Shown: positions 16,759 through 27,252, numbered from the stretch's first letter. The stretch: 64,000 nt of DNA from Crocinitomix sp. (GCA_013138735.1 WTCE01000100.1:62001-126000); one strand, 5' to 3'. Program-made: numbers and translations. The notes: a model not told the origin generated them from the sequence alone.

Positions 16759-16880
16759 CTTAGATCAACGAAATTAATCCAGTATAGGCTTCTACACAAA
16801 ACGCCTCTCTAAATGAAATTAAATATATGGTTTCTTATTCTGGCTCTTGCTACAAAGAAAACGTGACCTTTGGGCGGTTT

Positions 16881-17954
16881 TCAAAGCATTAAAAAACCGT
16901 TGGCATTTGCTTTCAATCGTTCAAGGTTTAAAACGCAAATGTCATAACCTTTTATGTCAATAATTCCTGCCTTTTTTAATTCTGACAATGCACGAATCAA
17001 GGATTCTTTGGCAGTTCCAACAATATTAGCTAAATCCTCACGAGAAATATTAATACAAGGTGTTTCACTATTTGTTTCGGGATCATTATTGATCAGACTA
17101 AGAATTGTCGAGGCCACTCGCTCTCCGACTGGTGAATAAGCCAATTGAAGTAGTCTGTTTTCCCTTTCCGCGACATTTCCTGAAAGCATTTTTATAAACT
17201 TTGCAGCAACTTCTTGATTCTTTTGTATTAATAATAAAAAATCATGCTTTGGAATAATTGCCACACGTGTATCTTTCATTGCAATAGCCGTGCTTTTGCA
17301 ATCATCTCCTTCTAAAATAGACATATATCCAAAATAATCACCTTTCGAATAAATTTGTGTAATGAAATGTTTTCCATGCGAATCAGTTTTTACACATTTC
17401 ACCTCTCCAGACATGACAAAATAAAGGTAGTTAGCATGATCATCTTCTCTATATATTTCCTCCTTTATTTCAAACGCCTTTTCTTTTCGATCTTTTGGTA
17501 GATTTTCCAATTCGCTAAGCCTCTTTGCTTCTTGAAGCAATGAATTTGAATGCTTCTCAACTTTATCAAGACCTTTATTTAATACGACTCTTCTTTTAAG
17601 TCGCGTTTCTATAACTTCAAATAAATCAGATTCGGCAAAAGGCTTGACAATATAATCATCCGCTCCAAGGTTCATGCCTTTCCTAAAGTCACTTTTCTCG
17701 CTTTTAGCAGTCAAAAAAACAAAAGGAATACATGCTGTTTTTGGATTTTTATTTAAAATACTCAACACTCCATATCCATCAAGATTTGGCATCATAATAT
17801 CACAAATGATTAAATCTGGATTTTCTGTTCTCGCCATTTCAATCCCCACTTTTCCGTTTTTAGCGATTAGCACTTCGTATTCTGCTAATTGCAATAATTC
17901 GGCTGTGTTTTCTCTTAGAAAGACATTATCTTCAATGATTAATATTTTTTTCAT
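16881..17954 (-). CDS. response regulator with fused cyclic-nucleotide-binding (CRP/FNR) and helix-turn-helix domains
   Basis: From the ATG at 17954 the product is 357 residues. Residues 1-125 are a receiver domain: acidic pair in IIEDN, phosphoacceptor Asp52 in IICDIMMP, Thr82 in FLTAKSE and Lys104 in YIVKPF. Residues about 150-265 are a cNMP-binding/effector domain (YFVMSGEVKCVKTD, YSKGDYFGYMSILEGDD, AIIPKHDFLLL). The C-terminus is a CRP-type winged helix (CINISREDLANIVGTAKESLIRALSELKKAGIIDI). The protein should couple phosphorylation to CRP-like DNA binding. No histidine kinase is adjacent. The effector domain lacks an obvious cysteine cluster, so an FNR iron-sulfur role is unlikely. The extension to 17993 lacks any conserved residues. 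Confidence 0.88.
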   Translation of the reverse strand: MKKILIIEDNVFLRENTAELLQLAEYEVLIAKNGKVGIEMARTENPDLIICDIMMPNLDGYGVLSILNKNPKTACIPFVFLTAKSEKSDFRKGMNLGADDYIVKPFAESDLFEVIETRLKRRVVLNKGLDKVEKHSNSLLQEAKRLSELENLPKDRKEKAFEIKEEIYREDDHANYLYFVMSGEVKCVKTDSHGKHFITQIYSKGDYFGYMSILEGDDCKSTAIAMKDTRVAIIPKHDFLLLIQKNQEVAAKFIKMLSGNVAERENRLLQLAYSPVGERVASTILSLINNDPETNSETPCINISREDLANIVGTAKESLIRALSELKKAGIIDIKGYDICVLNLERLKANANGFLML

Positions 17955-17990
17955 GGAACAATAATTAGATTCTGTCGCATTAATTGTAGT

Positions 17991-17998
17991 CAAACTTA
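17991..17998 (-). promoter_or_regulatory. TAnnTTTG promoter -7 element for the receiver-CRP gene
   Basis: The minus strand reads TAAGTTTG, 36 bases before the chosen ATG at 17954. This gives a short leader and supports that start over the one at 17993. No clear -33 TTG is present. Confidence 0.45.
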
Positions 17999-18372
17999 AA
18001 TATACATATTTTGCATGAATATCTTAAAAAATTAGAATCCCGATAAAATAGACCTATTATAAAAAAAGATGTTTTAAAAGCCTTGTTTATAGTGGGTTTG
18101 ATTGAAGGGTTTAACCTATTCTACTACATTATGATTATTGTCAATTTACTGAAAAGACCATAATTATAGAGGAGATGCTGCTTTTATGGTAAGAAGTTCT
18201 CTATTGCGAGGAAACCATTTAGTAATGATAATTAAGAAGTTATGAGTTTTTTTGATGGATATCATCATGAGACTTGAGCAATATCATCTTATAGCTTGAT
18301 GTGGGACATTGATTAACCCGTCTATCCTGAACAATTTTGTATTGTGGAGTCTAAGTAGGCTTCATATAATAA
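17999..18372. other. intergenic region between the divergent regulator and the adhesin operon
   Basis: About 370 AT-rich bases without a credible reading frame or strong hairpin. It must hold the promoter of the adhesin operon, but I cannot pick a convincing TTG/TAnnTTTG pair near 18373. No clear CRP/FNR-type palindrome was found by eye. Confidence 0.4.
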
Positions 18373-21300
18373 ATGTTTTCTTCTATGTATAAATTTTACG
18401 CACTAGTACTCGCTCTTTTATTTTTAAGTACCACTAATATAGTCGCAGCTCAGGCTCCAACTTGCGGAGAGGATGTGCCGTATTTCCCAGTTGATTTAAC
18501 TGGGTCGCCGGATAGTGTTTGGGTTTCGCCCTCGCATAGTAGATCAGATAATTGTTGTGGAACAACTTCGCCAGATAGATGTACTTCTTTTGAGATAATT
18601 CTAGATGCGAATGCAGCCATGATTAATTTTGAAATTGCTTCAGGTGCAATACCTCCTGGTTCTATGTTCTATCAAATTGATTGTGGTCCTGAAACTCCTG
18701 TTGGTGATGCAATTTGCCTTGAAGGCATTGGGCCACATCACTTAACATTTTGTAAGCCTGGTAACAATGAAAATTCATATCGAATAACTTCAATTCCTGA
18801 ACCAATTTTTCCAGATGATGACTCAACACGTATTGGATGTACACTTCCATTAGAGATACAAGGATTAGAAAGTATCACTATTAATTCAGTTTTTCCTGGA
18901 GCTCCGGGAGATTATAACAGCTTTTTAAGCTGTACTGATTGCGCTACACCTGGATTTGCTCCTGGTTTGGGAGCTCCAGCTTTTATTGATTATGAGATAT
19001 GCGGAACACCAATTGCCTCAATTTGTGGATATGTCTATGAATGCGCTACAGTAAGATTGTATGCATTTGCGGAATTGGATGGATCAGTTACACCTAATCC
19101 GGCTTCATTTTGTAGTGGCGGAACAGGTGTTCCTATGGTTGTTACAGGTATAGGTGGAGATACCGATTATTCTTTTGAATGGTTCAATAGTGCTGCCGTT
19201 AGTGTAGGTGTAGGGGCTGCTTATAATGCTACCTCAGAAGAAAATTTTACAGTAGAAATAAGTGATGGCTTAAACAGTGCAACTTGTCCTTCAAAATATA
19301 TAACGGTTCCAGTAACGGTAGGAACTCCTCCTGCAGTAGATGCTGGTCCACCTCAAGTGGTTTGCGCTAATGATCCTATAATTTATTTAGATGGTGCTGT
19401 TTCTGATGCAAGTGGTGGTGTTTGGACTGGAGGGGCAGGATCCTTCTTCCCTGACAATACTACATTATTTGCTTCTTATACACCATCTGCTGGTGAAATC
19501 ACTTCAGGTTCAGTGACGCTTACGTTGACCTCGGTTGGCGCTGGTGGGGGATGTTCTGAAGCATCAGGTATGATTACGATTACGTTTTCTGACACAATGG
19601 ATGTTGCCTTTACTACACCAACATTGTTGTGTAATAATTCAATAGGGGCTTTAACAGCAAATGTATCTAGCGGAATAGCTCCATACACGTTTTTATGGAA
19701 TACGGGTGAATCTACAAACTCAATACTTGCAACTGAAGGAGCATATTGGATTGATGTAACAGATGATGTTGGTTGTATTCACACGGAGGCTATTTTTATT
19801 TCTGCTCCAGCAGCTCTTGGTTTAACCCTTAGTAGTACAGACGTTACTATTGATGGCGGAAGTGATGGAACGGCAACTGCGGTTGTTTTTGGAGGAACAC
19901 CTTCATATTCTTATTTATGGAGTAATGGAGATGTGACACCTACAGCAACGGGCTTAAGTTATGGGATTGCAACTGTAACAATTACTGATGCTAATGGTTG
20001 TACAATTACAGAAAGTGTAGTTGTAAACGAACCACAATGCAGTAGTTTTAGTGTTTCTGCAATTTTCACGAATGTGTCTTGTTTTGGAGGTGATGATGGA
20101 ACTGCAACAGCCACAGCTAGTAGTGGATTCGCGCCTTATACTTATAGTTGGAATACAGATCCGGTAACGCTGGGTTCTATTGCAACAGGACTCTCTTCTG
20201 CAAGTTTCACTGTTACAGCTACTGATTTTAATGGCTGTGTTCGTTTAGAAACTGTTTCAATATCAGAGCCTTCTCAAATTACAAACGCTATGACTTGGAC
20301 AAATGTTCCTGTTATTGGCGAGAATACGGGTACAGCTACTGCAAATCCGTCAGGTGGAACACCTGGATATGCCTTTATCTGGTCACCAGGTGGCGAAATA
20401 ACTGCGCCAATAATCAGTCTGTTTGCAGGTACTTATTACGTTGATATTACAGATGCAAATCTGTGTACTATTTCTGATAGCGTTCTAATCACAGAACCAC
20501 CATGTAATAATTTCAATATTGGAATTGTCGGTATCAATGTGTTGTGTGCAGGAGATAGTAATGGCTCAGCAACAGTATATACCGCTCATGGAACTGCTCC
20601 TTATACGATTCTATGGAGTGATGGACAAACCACAGCAACCGCGACAGATTTAGCAGCTGGGTTTTATTCCGTAACGGTAACCGATTCTTCTAATTGTACG
20701 GTTTTTGATAACATTACAATTACAGAACCTACTCCTTTGAGTATTGGTTTAACACCAGGTGCAGTCAGTTGTTTTGGTGCGGGAGATGGGACTATAGATT
20801 TAGTAGTAACAGGAGGTGTTTATCCTTACATATTTTCATGGAGTACAGGTGGCCAAATAATTGGCGAGTCTGAAGATTTGGTAAATCTTGAACCAGGTAC
20901 ATATTCTATTATAGTTACAGATGCAAATGGCTGCGTTACTGAAAGTTCAGTAGGGATTACACAACCCGCACAGCTTGTAGCCACGTCTACTAAAATTAAT
21001 GCGAGCTGTAATGGTTTTTCTGATGGTTCAATTGATGCTGATGTAGTAGGTGGGACTCTACCATATATTTATGCATGGACAGGACCAGCTCTTTTTACGG
21101 CAGCAACAGAAGATATTACAGGATTAGAATCAGGACTTTATAGCTTCTTAGTAGCAGATGCAAACGGATGTACGCTGACAGCTCCTCACGAAGTATATAT
21201 CAATCAACCGGATTCTGTTATTATACATACTATAACTACTGAATGCCCCGTTCCCGGAGACTTATTTACTACCGTAACAGTGGATAGTATTACAGGAGGA

Positions 21301-24300
21301 TCCGAAACATTATATAATTTTTCATTTGATAATGGTGTAACTTATGAAGGGTTGGGTGTGTTAAGCGTTGACCTTCTTATAGGAGCAACATACTCCGTTG
21401 TTGCTGTTGATGATAATGGTTGCTCAACATTTGCTCCTCCCTTTAGTTTAACGATCGATCCTGCAGTTGTTATAGATGCTGTAACTTTTGATCCATGCAT
21501 AGCTGAGTTAGTAACAGATATTCCTGTAACAATAACCGTTTCCGGAGGTGATGGAGGTCCTTATGAAGTTTCTAGTGATAATGGACTTACTTTTAATGCG
21601 CCTGGAACAATGACTATAAACTTACCAATTGGTACTGTATACCATATTGTTGTTAGAGATACAAAAGGTTGTCTATCTACTGAATTTGAAATCACCCTTC
21701 CTGTTGAACTAATTGTGTCTGGAGAAATTCAGAGCGAAGTAGGTTGTCTTGGTGGATCAGACGGTAGTATTAGTCTCACTGTTACAGGTGGAGTTAGTCC
21801 ATACACATATAGTTGGACAGGACCTGACCTATTTACTTCAACATCAGAAGATATTTTTGGATTAATTGAAGGAACATACCTAGTTACAGTTACTGATGAT
21901 AGTAGTTGTACAGGAAGTACTTCTGTTTTGTTAACCACAATAGTTGATGAAACACTCCCGACAATAACTTGCCCTGGAGATGTAAGCTTAAACAATGACC
22001 CAGGTGTTTGTGGTGCAATTGTTACATATTCAACTCCAATAGGTAGTGATAATTGTCCGCTAGGTACAAATACTGTATTAACAGCCGGTTTGGCAAGCGG
22101 CGCATCTTTTCCTGTGGGAATAACTACTGTTACATATACGGTTACAGATAGTGCTGGCAACACAGCAAGCTGTAGTTTTGACGTAACAGTTGTTGATAAT
22201 GAAAACCCAACAATAATATGTCCAGCTGATATTGCAGCAGATAATGACCCTGGCGTTTGTGAAGCCGGTACAGTAGTACTTGGTGCACCAACTACAGCAG
22301 ACAATTGTGGCGTTGCATCTGTTACAAATGATGCGCCGGCTACATTCCCTGTTGGAACAACAACAGTAACATGGACAGTGACAGATGAGAATGGTAATAC
22401 AGCAAATTGTACACAGGATGTTGTTATTACTGATATTGAAGATCCGATAATAATATGTCCAGCTGATGTCGCTGTAGATAGTGATCCAGGAGTTTGTGAA
22501 GCGGGAGATGTGGCGCTAGGAACACCGACTACAGATGATAATTGTGGTGTAGCAACGGTAACGAATGATGCCCCTCTAGTTTATCCTATTGGTACTACAG
22601 TAGTAACATGGACGGTTACAGACGATAATGGTAACATTGCTATTTGTACACAGAACATTGTAGTTACTGACAATGAACTTCCTACAATGATTTACTGCCC
22701 TACAGATACTGCTACATGTTTTGCTGTTGTAAATTACGAAATGCCAATGGCGACAGACAACTGTGGAATAGCATCCATAGTACAAACGAGTGGTTTAGGA
22801 CCTGGAGCTACTTTCACCGTAGGAACAACAACAGAAGAGTACGAAATAACAGATGTTAATGGTAATATCACAATTTGCAGTTTCGATATTACGATACATT
22901 CTACACCAGTTGCTTCAACTACAGGAGAGGACGTGACATGTAATAGTTACGCTGATGGAGCAATTGACTTAACAGTAGCTGATGGTACAGCACCTTTTGA
23001 TTTCTCTTGGAGTTCAGGAGAAATTACTGAGGATTTAATTGATCTTGGTCCAGGAACTTATGATGTGACTATAACGGATGATAACGGCTGTATCGCAACT
23101 GCATCTTATACGATAGGTCAGCCTGATACAATTTCAATTATTGAAACACATATTAATGTATCATGTTATGGTTTTGATGATGGGTTAATCGATATTGTGG
23201 CAATGGGAGGGACAACGCCGTACTCATACTTATGGACTACAGGCGAAACATTGCCAAATATAGATACGTTAATCGCTGGCACTTATGATTTAACATTAAC
23301 TGACGCCAACGACTGTGTGTATGATTTGTCGGTAGAAATTACTGAACCAGATTCCCTTTATGCGAGTTCAACAACTATTGATGCCACTTGTTTGAGTGAA
23401 GATGGGGTTTTAGACCTGACAGTTTATGGAGGAGTGATCCCATATGACTACACATGGTCAAATGCGGATACAACGCAAGATTTAGATAGCATTCCTTCCG
23501 CAATGTATACGGTAATTATAGTTGATGCGAATGGGTGTGAGTTGATATATTCAGATAGTGTAGGCTTTACGAATCCGTTGGCGATCAATGCCAATATCAT
23601 AGACCCACTATGTTTTGGAGACACAACAGGTATCATTGAAGTAAGAATGATAGGTGCAGTTGCTCCGATTATATATAATTGGTCAACAGGAGATACTACT
23701 GCTACTTTGACAAATGTTACCGCAGGCGATTATACGCTTACAGTTACTGACAGCAATGGTTGTGAAATTAGTTCAACATATTCATTAATTGAACCAGACT
23801 CGCTTTATCTTGATTTATATAGTCCTGAGGATGAATTTGGATACAATATCACCACGTTTATGGGCGAGGACGGATGGATAGATTTAACGGTTTATGGTGG
23901 AGCACCAGATTATCTTTACCTATGGTCAGATGGTTCAACTTCTGAGGATATCGAAGACTTAACTGCGGGGCTTTATTCGGTTCTTGTTACAGATCTTAAT
24001 GGTTGTACCGTAACAGGAAGTATAGATTTGATTCAGCCACTTACGCTGGAAATGCCAACTGGATTTACTCCTAATGGTGATGGTTATAACGACTTCTTTG
24101 TAATTAACGGACTAGATATATTTCCGAATAATGAGATTGTAATTTATAGCCGTTGGGGAAATATAGTTTATTCGCAATCAGATTATGCGAACGAATGGTA
24201 CGGAAATAACAATGCAGGAAAAGAACTTCCAGATGGAACCTATTATGTGATTTTAACAATCGACGGATTGGACCCCATGACAGGTTATGTTGATCTTAGA

Positions 24301-24312
24301 AGAAAGAGGTAG
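18373..24312 (+). CDS. giant SprB-repeat/HYR surface adhesin with gliding-associated type B C-terminal domain
   Basis: This 1979-residue secreted protein starts with a signal peptide (ALVLALLFLSTTNIVAAQA); an ATG at 18385 is also possible. A Cys-rich unique region fills about 25-250. From about 408 to 1190 there are repeats of the SprB type, pattern CxGxxDGxxxxxxxGGxxPYxYxW followed by LxxGxYxVxVTDxxGC. About 13 such units are counted overall. Residues about 1192-1510 hold four HYR-like domains (PTITCPGDV, PVGTTTVTWTVTDENGN), then more SprB units to about 1885. The end (MPTGFTPNGDGYNDFF, IYSRWGNIVY, LPDGTYYVILTI) is the gliding-motility-associated CHU_C/type B sorting domain. It is presumably a cell-surface adhesin exported by type IX secretion with the SprF-like protein next door. 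Confidence 0.92.
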   Translation: MFSSMYKFYALVLALLFLSTTNIVAAQAPTCGEDVPYFPVDLTGSPDSVWVSPSHSRSDNCCGTTSPDRCTSFEIILDANAAMINFEIASGAIPPGSMFYQIDCGPETPVGDAICLEGIGPHHLTFCKPGNNENSYRITSIPEPIFPDDDSTRIGCTLPLEIQGLESITINSVFPGAPGDYNSFLSCTDCATPGFAPGLGAPAFIDYEICGTPIASICGYVYECATVRLYAFAELDGSVTPNPASFCSGGTGVPMVVTGIGGDTDYSFEWFNSAAVSVGVGAAYNATSEENFTVEISDGLNSATCPSKYITVPVTVGTPPAVDAGPPQVVCANDPIIYLDGAVSDASGGVWTGGAGSFFPDNTTLFASYTPSAGEITSGSVTLTLTSVGAGGGCSEASGMITITFSDTMDVAFTTPTLLCNNSIGALTANVSSGIAPYTFLWNTGESTNSILATEGAYWIDVTDDVGCIHTEAIFISAPAALGLTLSSTDVTIDGGSDGTATAVVFGGTPSYSYLWSNGDVTPTATGLSYGIATVTITDANGCTITESVVVNEPQCSSFSVSAIFTNVSCFGGDDGTATATASSGFAPYTYSWNTDPVTLGSIATGLSSASFTVTATDFNGCVRLETVSISEPSQITNAMTWTNVPVIGENTGTATANPSGGTPGYAFIWSPGGEITAPIISLFAGTYYVDITDANLCTISDSVLITEPPCNNFNIGIVGINVLCAGDSNGSATVYTAHGTAPYTILWSDGQTTATATDLAAGFYSVTVTDSSNCTVFDNITITEPTPLSIGLTPGAVSCFGAGDGTIDLVVTGGVYPYIFSWSTGGQIIGESEDLVNLEPGTYSIIVTDANGCVTESSVGITQPAQLVATSTKINASCNGFSDGSIDADVVGGTLPYIYAWTGPALFTAATEDITGLESGLYSFLVADANGCTLTAPHEVYINQPDSVIIHTITTECPVPGDLFTTVTVDSITGGSETLYNFSFDNGVTYEGLGVLSVDLLIGATYSVVAVDDNGCSTFAPPFSLTIDPAVVIDAVTFDPCIAELVTDIPVTITVSGGDGGPYEVSSDNGLTFNAPGTMTINLPIGTVYHIVVRDTKGCLSTEFEITLPVELIVSGEIQSEVGCLGGSDGSISLTVTGGVSPYTYSWTGPDLFTSTSEDIFGLIEGTYLVTVTDDSSCTGSTSVLLTTIVDETLPTITCPGDVSLNNDPGVCGAIVTYSTPIGSDNCPLGTNTVLTAGLASGASFPVGITTVTYTVTDSAGNTASCSFDVTVVDNENPTIICPADIAADNDPGVCEAGTVVLGAPTTADNCGVASVTNDAPATFPVGTTTVTWTVTDENGNTANCTQDVVITDIEDPIIICPADVAVDSDPGVCEAGDVALGTPTTDDNCGVATVTNDAPLVYPIGTTVVTWTVTDDNGNIAICTQNIVVTDNELPTMIYCPTDTATCFAVVNYEMPMATDNCGIASIVQTSGLGPGATFTVGTTTEEYEITDVNGNITICSFDITIHSTPVASTTGEDVTCNSYADGAIDLTVADGTAPFDFSWSSGEITEDLIDLGPGTYDVTITDDNGCIATASYTIGQPDTISIIETHINVSCYGFDDGLIDIVAMGGTTPYSYLWTTGETLPNIDTLIAGTYDLTLTDANDCVYDLSVEITEPDSLYASSTTIDATCLSEDGVLDLTVYGGVIPYDYTWSNADTTQDLDSIPSAMYTVIIVDANGCELIYSDSVGFTNPLAINANIIDPLCFGDTTGIIEVRMIGAVAPIIYNWSTGDTTATLTNVTAGDYTLTVTDSNGCEISSTYSLIEPDSLYLDLYSPEDEFGYNITTFMGEDGWIDLTVYGGAPDYLYLWSDGSTSEDIEDLTAGLYSVLVTDLNGCTVTGSIDLIQPLTLEMPTGFTPNGDGYNDFFVINGLDIFPNNEIVIYSRWGNIVYSQSDYANEWYGNNNAGKELPDGTYYVILTIDGLDPMTGYVDLRRKR

Positions 24313-24344
24313 AAAGAAGAAAGTAAGAGTTTAAAAAGATTATT

Positions 24345-25274
24345 ATGAAAAAATTAAATATAATTTTAATGCTAGTATTGCTGACTTCGGCCAATTTATT
24401 CGCGCAGCAAGAAGCAATGGTAAGTCAGTACATGTTTAACGGGCTATACATTAATCCTGCTTATGCAGGAAGTCAAGAGAACTTCTCCACGACAATGCTT
24501 TTTAGAAAGCAATGGGTGAGATTTGATGGAGCCCCATCTACATTTACCGCTTCTGTTGACGGTCCTTTAGCAAATAATAAAATGGGAATTGGCTTTACTT
24601 TTTCTCATGACCAAATTGGTGTTCAAAAACAAACTGATTTTGGGGCAAATTATTCTTACAACATAAAACTTGGGCAGGGTAAATTAGCCTTTGGGATAAG
24701 AGCTGGCCTTTCTACTTTTCGCGCTTCAGTTTCAGAATTAACTTACTGGGATTTAGACGATCCAATTTATTCGCCAGGTGATATTAAAGGCGTCACTGTT
24801 CCAAGGTTTGGATTTGGTATTTATTATTTCGTAAAAGATAAATGGTATGCAGGATTTTCAATTCCTACATTAATGGGGCATGAAAAAGGACTTGGGTTTT
24901 CAATGAATATTGATAAAAGCTCTTATTTGAGACGTCACTATATGTTAACGGGTGGTTACGTTTTTTCAGCTTCAGAAAATATTAAATTAAAACCATCAGT
25001 GTTGTTTAAATACATTCCTAGTGCTCCTTTTCAAGCTGACATCAACTTCAGTGTAATGTTCAAAGACATGATTTGCGCAGGCCTATCTTTTAGAACAGGT
25101 GATGCTCTTGTAGCCATGATTGAATACCAAGCTAGTAACAGTTTTAGAATTGGTTACGGATATGATATTACAGTTTCAAAACTCAGGAATTACTCAAGTG
25201 GTTCACACGAGATTATGATTGGATATGATTTCGGAAAAGAAAACACTGCTATCAAAACACCCAGATATTTTTAA
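24345..25274 (+). CDS. PorP/SprF-family type IX secretion membrane protein
   Basis: The 309-residue product has a signal peptide (MKKLNIILMLVLLTSANLFA, then QQ) and the family opening QEAMVSQYMFNGLYINPAYAGS. Typical motifs follow: FRKQWVRFDGAPSTFTASVDGP, MGIGFTFSHDQIGVQ, and the end RIGYGYDITVSKLRNYSSGSHEIMIGYDF. In Flavobacterium, SprF-type proteins are needed for secretion of adhesins with type B sorting domains. This copy sits 32 bases after such an adhesin, so it is the likely dedicated partner. It is an outer-membrane barrel. A second family member is encoded at 41600-42592. Confidence 0.93.
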   Translation: MKKLNIILMLVLLTSANLFAQQEAMVSQYMFNGLYINPAYAGSQENFSTTMLFRKQWVRFDGAPSTFTASVDGPLANNKMGIGFTFSHDQIGVQKQTDFGANYSYNIKLGQGKLAFGIRAGLSTFRASVSELTYWDLDDPIYSPGDIKGVTVPRFGFGIYYFVKDKWYAGFSIPTLMGHEKGLGFSMNIDKSSYLRRHYMLTGGYVFSASENIKLKPSVLFKYIPSAPFQADINFSVMFKDMICAGLSFRTGDALVAMIEYQASNSFRIGYGYDITVSKLRNYSSGSHEIMIGYDFGKENTAIKTPRYF

Positions 25275-25291
25275 TTCAATAAAATTTTACA

Positions 25292-27178
25292 ATGAAATTA
25301 ACTTACGGCTTACTATTCTATATTGCCACAATCCTTGTTTTATCTTCTTGTGGTGCAAATTATCATTTTAAAAAAGGAGATACGCATTACGATTATTTGC
25401 GCTATGCAGAGGCTATCGAGAGTTACGAAAAGGGTTTAAAAAACGATAGAGATCCTAGATATGTTGAGTATTTGGCAAATGCATATTTCTTCTCAAATAA
25501 AATAAACGCTGCAAAGCCTTTATATGAAGAACTCTTAAAGAGTAATAAAGGAAGTGTGACGGTTCATTTGAATTATGGACGAGTTCTAATGACTCAAGGG
25601 GACTATGATGAGGCTATTGTCCAGTTCAACGAGTTCTTGAAAGATCATCCAAATGATGTTGTGGCGGGAATGTTGGTAGCTTCTTGTTATTCAATTAACG
25701 AAAGGTTTAGTGATACTACTTTATATGAGATTTCGGAAATCCCATCTGGTGATTTTACTGGAGCCTTTAGTCCAACAGAGTACAGAGAAGGATTAGTGTT
25801 TTCTGCTGAAAAGGAAGTTTTTAAAGGGAACAAGCAAAATCCATGGACAGGGAATTCTTACCTAGATCTTTATTATATCGAAAAAGATCAGAACGGAAAC
25901 TGGCTATCACCTGAATTATTAAACGGGGATATTAACGGTCGTTTTCATGAAGGTCCAGCAACTTTCTCTACTGATGGAAGCACTGTATATTTTACGCGCA
26001 GTAACTATTACAAGAAAAAAATGCTAGAAAGTCAAGAAGATGAGAATAATTTAAAAATTTTCAAAGCAACTTTAGTTGAAGACAAATGGACAAATCTTGA
26101 AGAACTACCATTCAATAGTGATGACTATTCCTGTGGACACCCCACTTTATCTCGTGATGGAAATACGATTTATTTTGTTTCTGACAAACCGGGAGGATAT
26201 GGAAGTACAGATTTATATAAATCTACTTTGACGGATGGCGTTTGGGGAGAACCAGTTAATCTTGGTGAGGAGTTAAATACACCTGGTAATGAAATGTTCC
26301 CGTATATCCATACGGATGGAACCTTGTACTTTTCTTCAAATGCGCATAATTCAATGGGAGGGTTAGATGTATTTATCACTTACAATTACAATGATAGATG
26401 GATGAAGCCCGAAAATTTGAATTATCCATTAAATACAAATAAAGATGATTTTGGCTTTATCTTAAGTATGGATAATGTTACTGGGTTTGTTTCTTCTACA
26501 CGCACAAATGAGGATGAATTGTACAAATTCGAAAAGCATAAGCCCACATTTAATTTATACGGCTTTGCACATATGATTGGTACAGAAACACCAGTTGAAG
26601 GAGTACGTATTGAAATAACTAGAGCTAGCGATAACAAGGTAATAAGTATGGTTAGTGATGCTGATGGTAAATTCAGTTACAAGCTTGATACAGAAGAAAC
26701 TTATAATTTGTATTGCACAAAAATTGGATGTTTTGCTAGAACAGATGAAATTTCAACTGTTGATTTGAAGTATTCACAAGACTTTTATGCGAATTTTGAA
26801 GTAGAAGAAATTATTATTGACAAGCCAATAGTTTTAGAGAATATATACTACGACTTTGATGAATGGAGTATTCGTGAAGATGCCGCAATTGAGTTAAACA
26901 AACTAGTTAGGATCCTTAAAGACAACCCTAGTATTCATATTGAAATGGGATCTCATACTGATGCAAGAGGAACGGATAGTTATAATCTTGTTTTGTCCGA
27001 TAAAAGAGCAAAAGCTGCAGTTGAATATCTAATTAGTCAAGGAATCTCAGCTGATCGTTTAACCTGGAAAGGTTATGGTGAAACAGTTCCATTGAACGAT
27101 TGTATAAACGGTGTTGAATGTGAGGATGATGCACATCAGTTAAATCGAAGAACAGAATTCAAAGTAAAAAAGAAATAA
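25292..27178 (+). CDS. PorE-like OmpA-family lipoprotein (TPR, PD40, OmpA)
   Basis: This 628-residue lipoprotein (lipobox LSSC) has, in order: TPR-like helices at about 25-140 (RYAEAIESYEKGL, LAGYFFSNKINAA-type pairs), PD40/WD40-like strands at about 150-390 (GLVFSAEKEVF, GSTVYFTRSNYY, NTIYFVSDKPGGYGSTDLY, GTLYFSSNAHNSMGGLD), a small carboxypeptidase-regulatory-like domain at about 405-490, and an OmpA peptidoglycan-binding domain at about 510-628 (YYDFDEWSIREDA, GSHTDARGTDSYNLVLSDKRA, NRRTEFKV). The domain order is that of PorE of Porphyromonas, which tethers the type IX system to peptidoglycan. It follows the SprF-like gene by 17 bases and ends the operon at a strong terminator. Confidence 0.88.
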   Translation: MKLTYGLLFYIATILVLSSCGANYHFKKGDTHYDYLRYAEAIESYEKGLKNDRDPRYVEYLANAYFFSNKINAAKPLYEELLKSNKGSVTVHLNYGRVLMTQGDYDEAIVQFNEFLKDHPNDVVAGMLVASCYSINERFSDTTLYEISEIPSGDFTGAFSPTEYREGLVFSAEKEVFKGNKQNPWTGNSYLDLYYIEKDQNGNWLSPELLNGDINGRFHEGPATFSTDGSTVYFTRSNYYKKKMLESQEDENNLKIFKATLVEDKWTNLEELPFNSDDYSCGHPTLSRDGNTIYFVSDKPGGYGSTDLYKSTLTDGVWGEPVNLGEELNTPGNEMFPYIHTDGTLYFSSNAHNSMGGLDVFITYNYNDRWMKPENLNYPLNTNKDDFGFILSMDNVTGFVSSTRTNEDELYKFEKHKPTFNLYGFAHMIGTETPVEGVRIEITRASDNKVISMVSDADGKFSYKLDTEETYNLYCTKIGCFARTDEISTVDLKYSQDFYANFEVEEIIIDKPIVLENIYYDFDEWSIREDAAIELNKLVRILKDNPSIHIEMGSHTDARGTDSYNLVLSDKRAKAAVEYLISQGISADRLTWKGYGETVPLNDCINGVECEDDAHQLNRRTEFKVKKK

Positions 27179-27252
27179 GGTGTTAGTAAAGGCTCAGCTT
27201 AGAACGACCGACGAGCATAGAATCAAATCATCAGTCAAAATCATCCCCCATT

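Noticed and set aside
16267-16763. Two overlapping plus-strand frames spanning tRNA-Val and the repeat
   Set aside because: They run through a tRNA, its promoter and terminator, and through noncoding repeat sequence.
16435-16880. Integration site of a genomic island at tRNA-Val
   Set aside because: No integrase, no direct repeat of the tRNA 3' end was found nearby, and flanking genes are ordinary.
21729-22304. 191-residue minus-strand frame
   Set aside because: It is antisense to the HYR domains of the adhesin; open only because of the repetitive Thr/Val/Pro coding.
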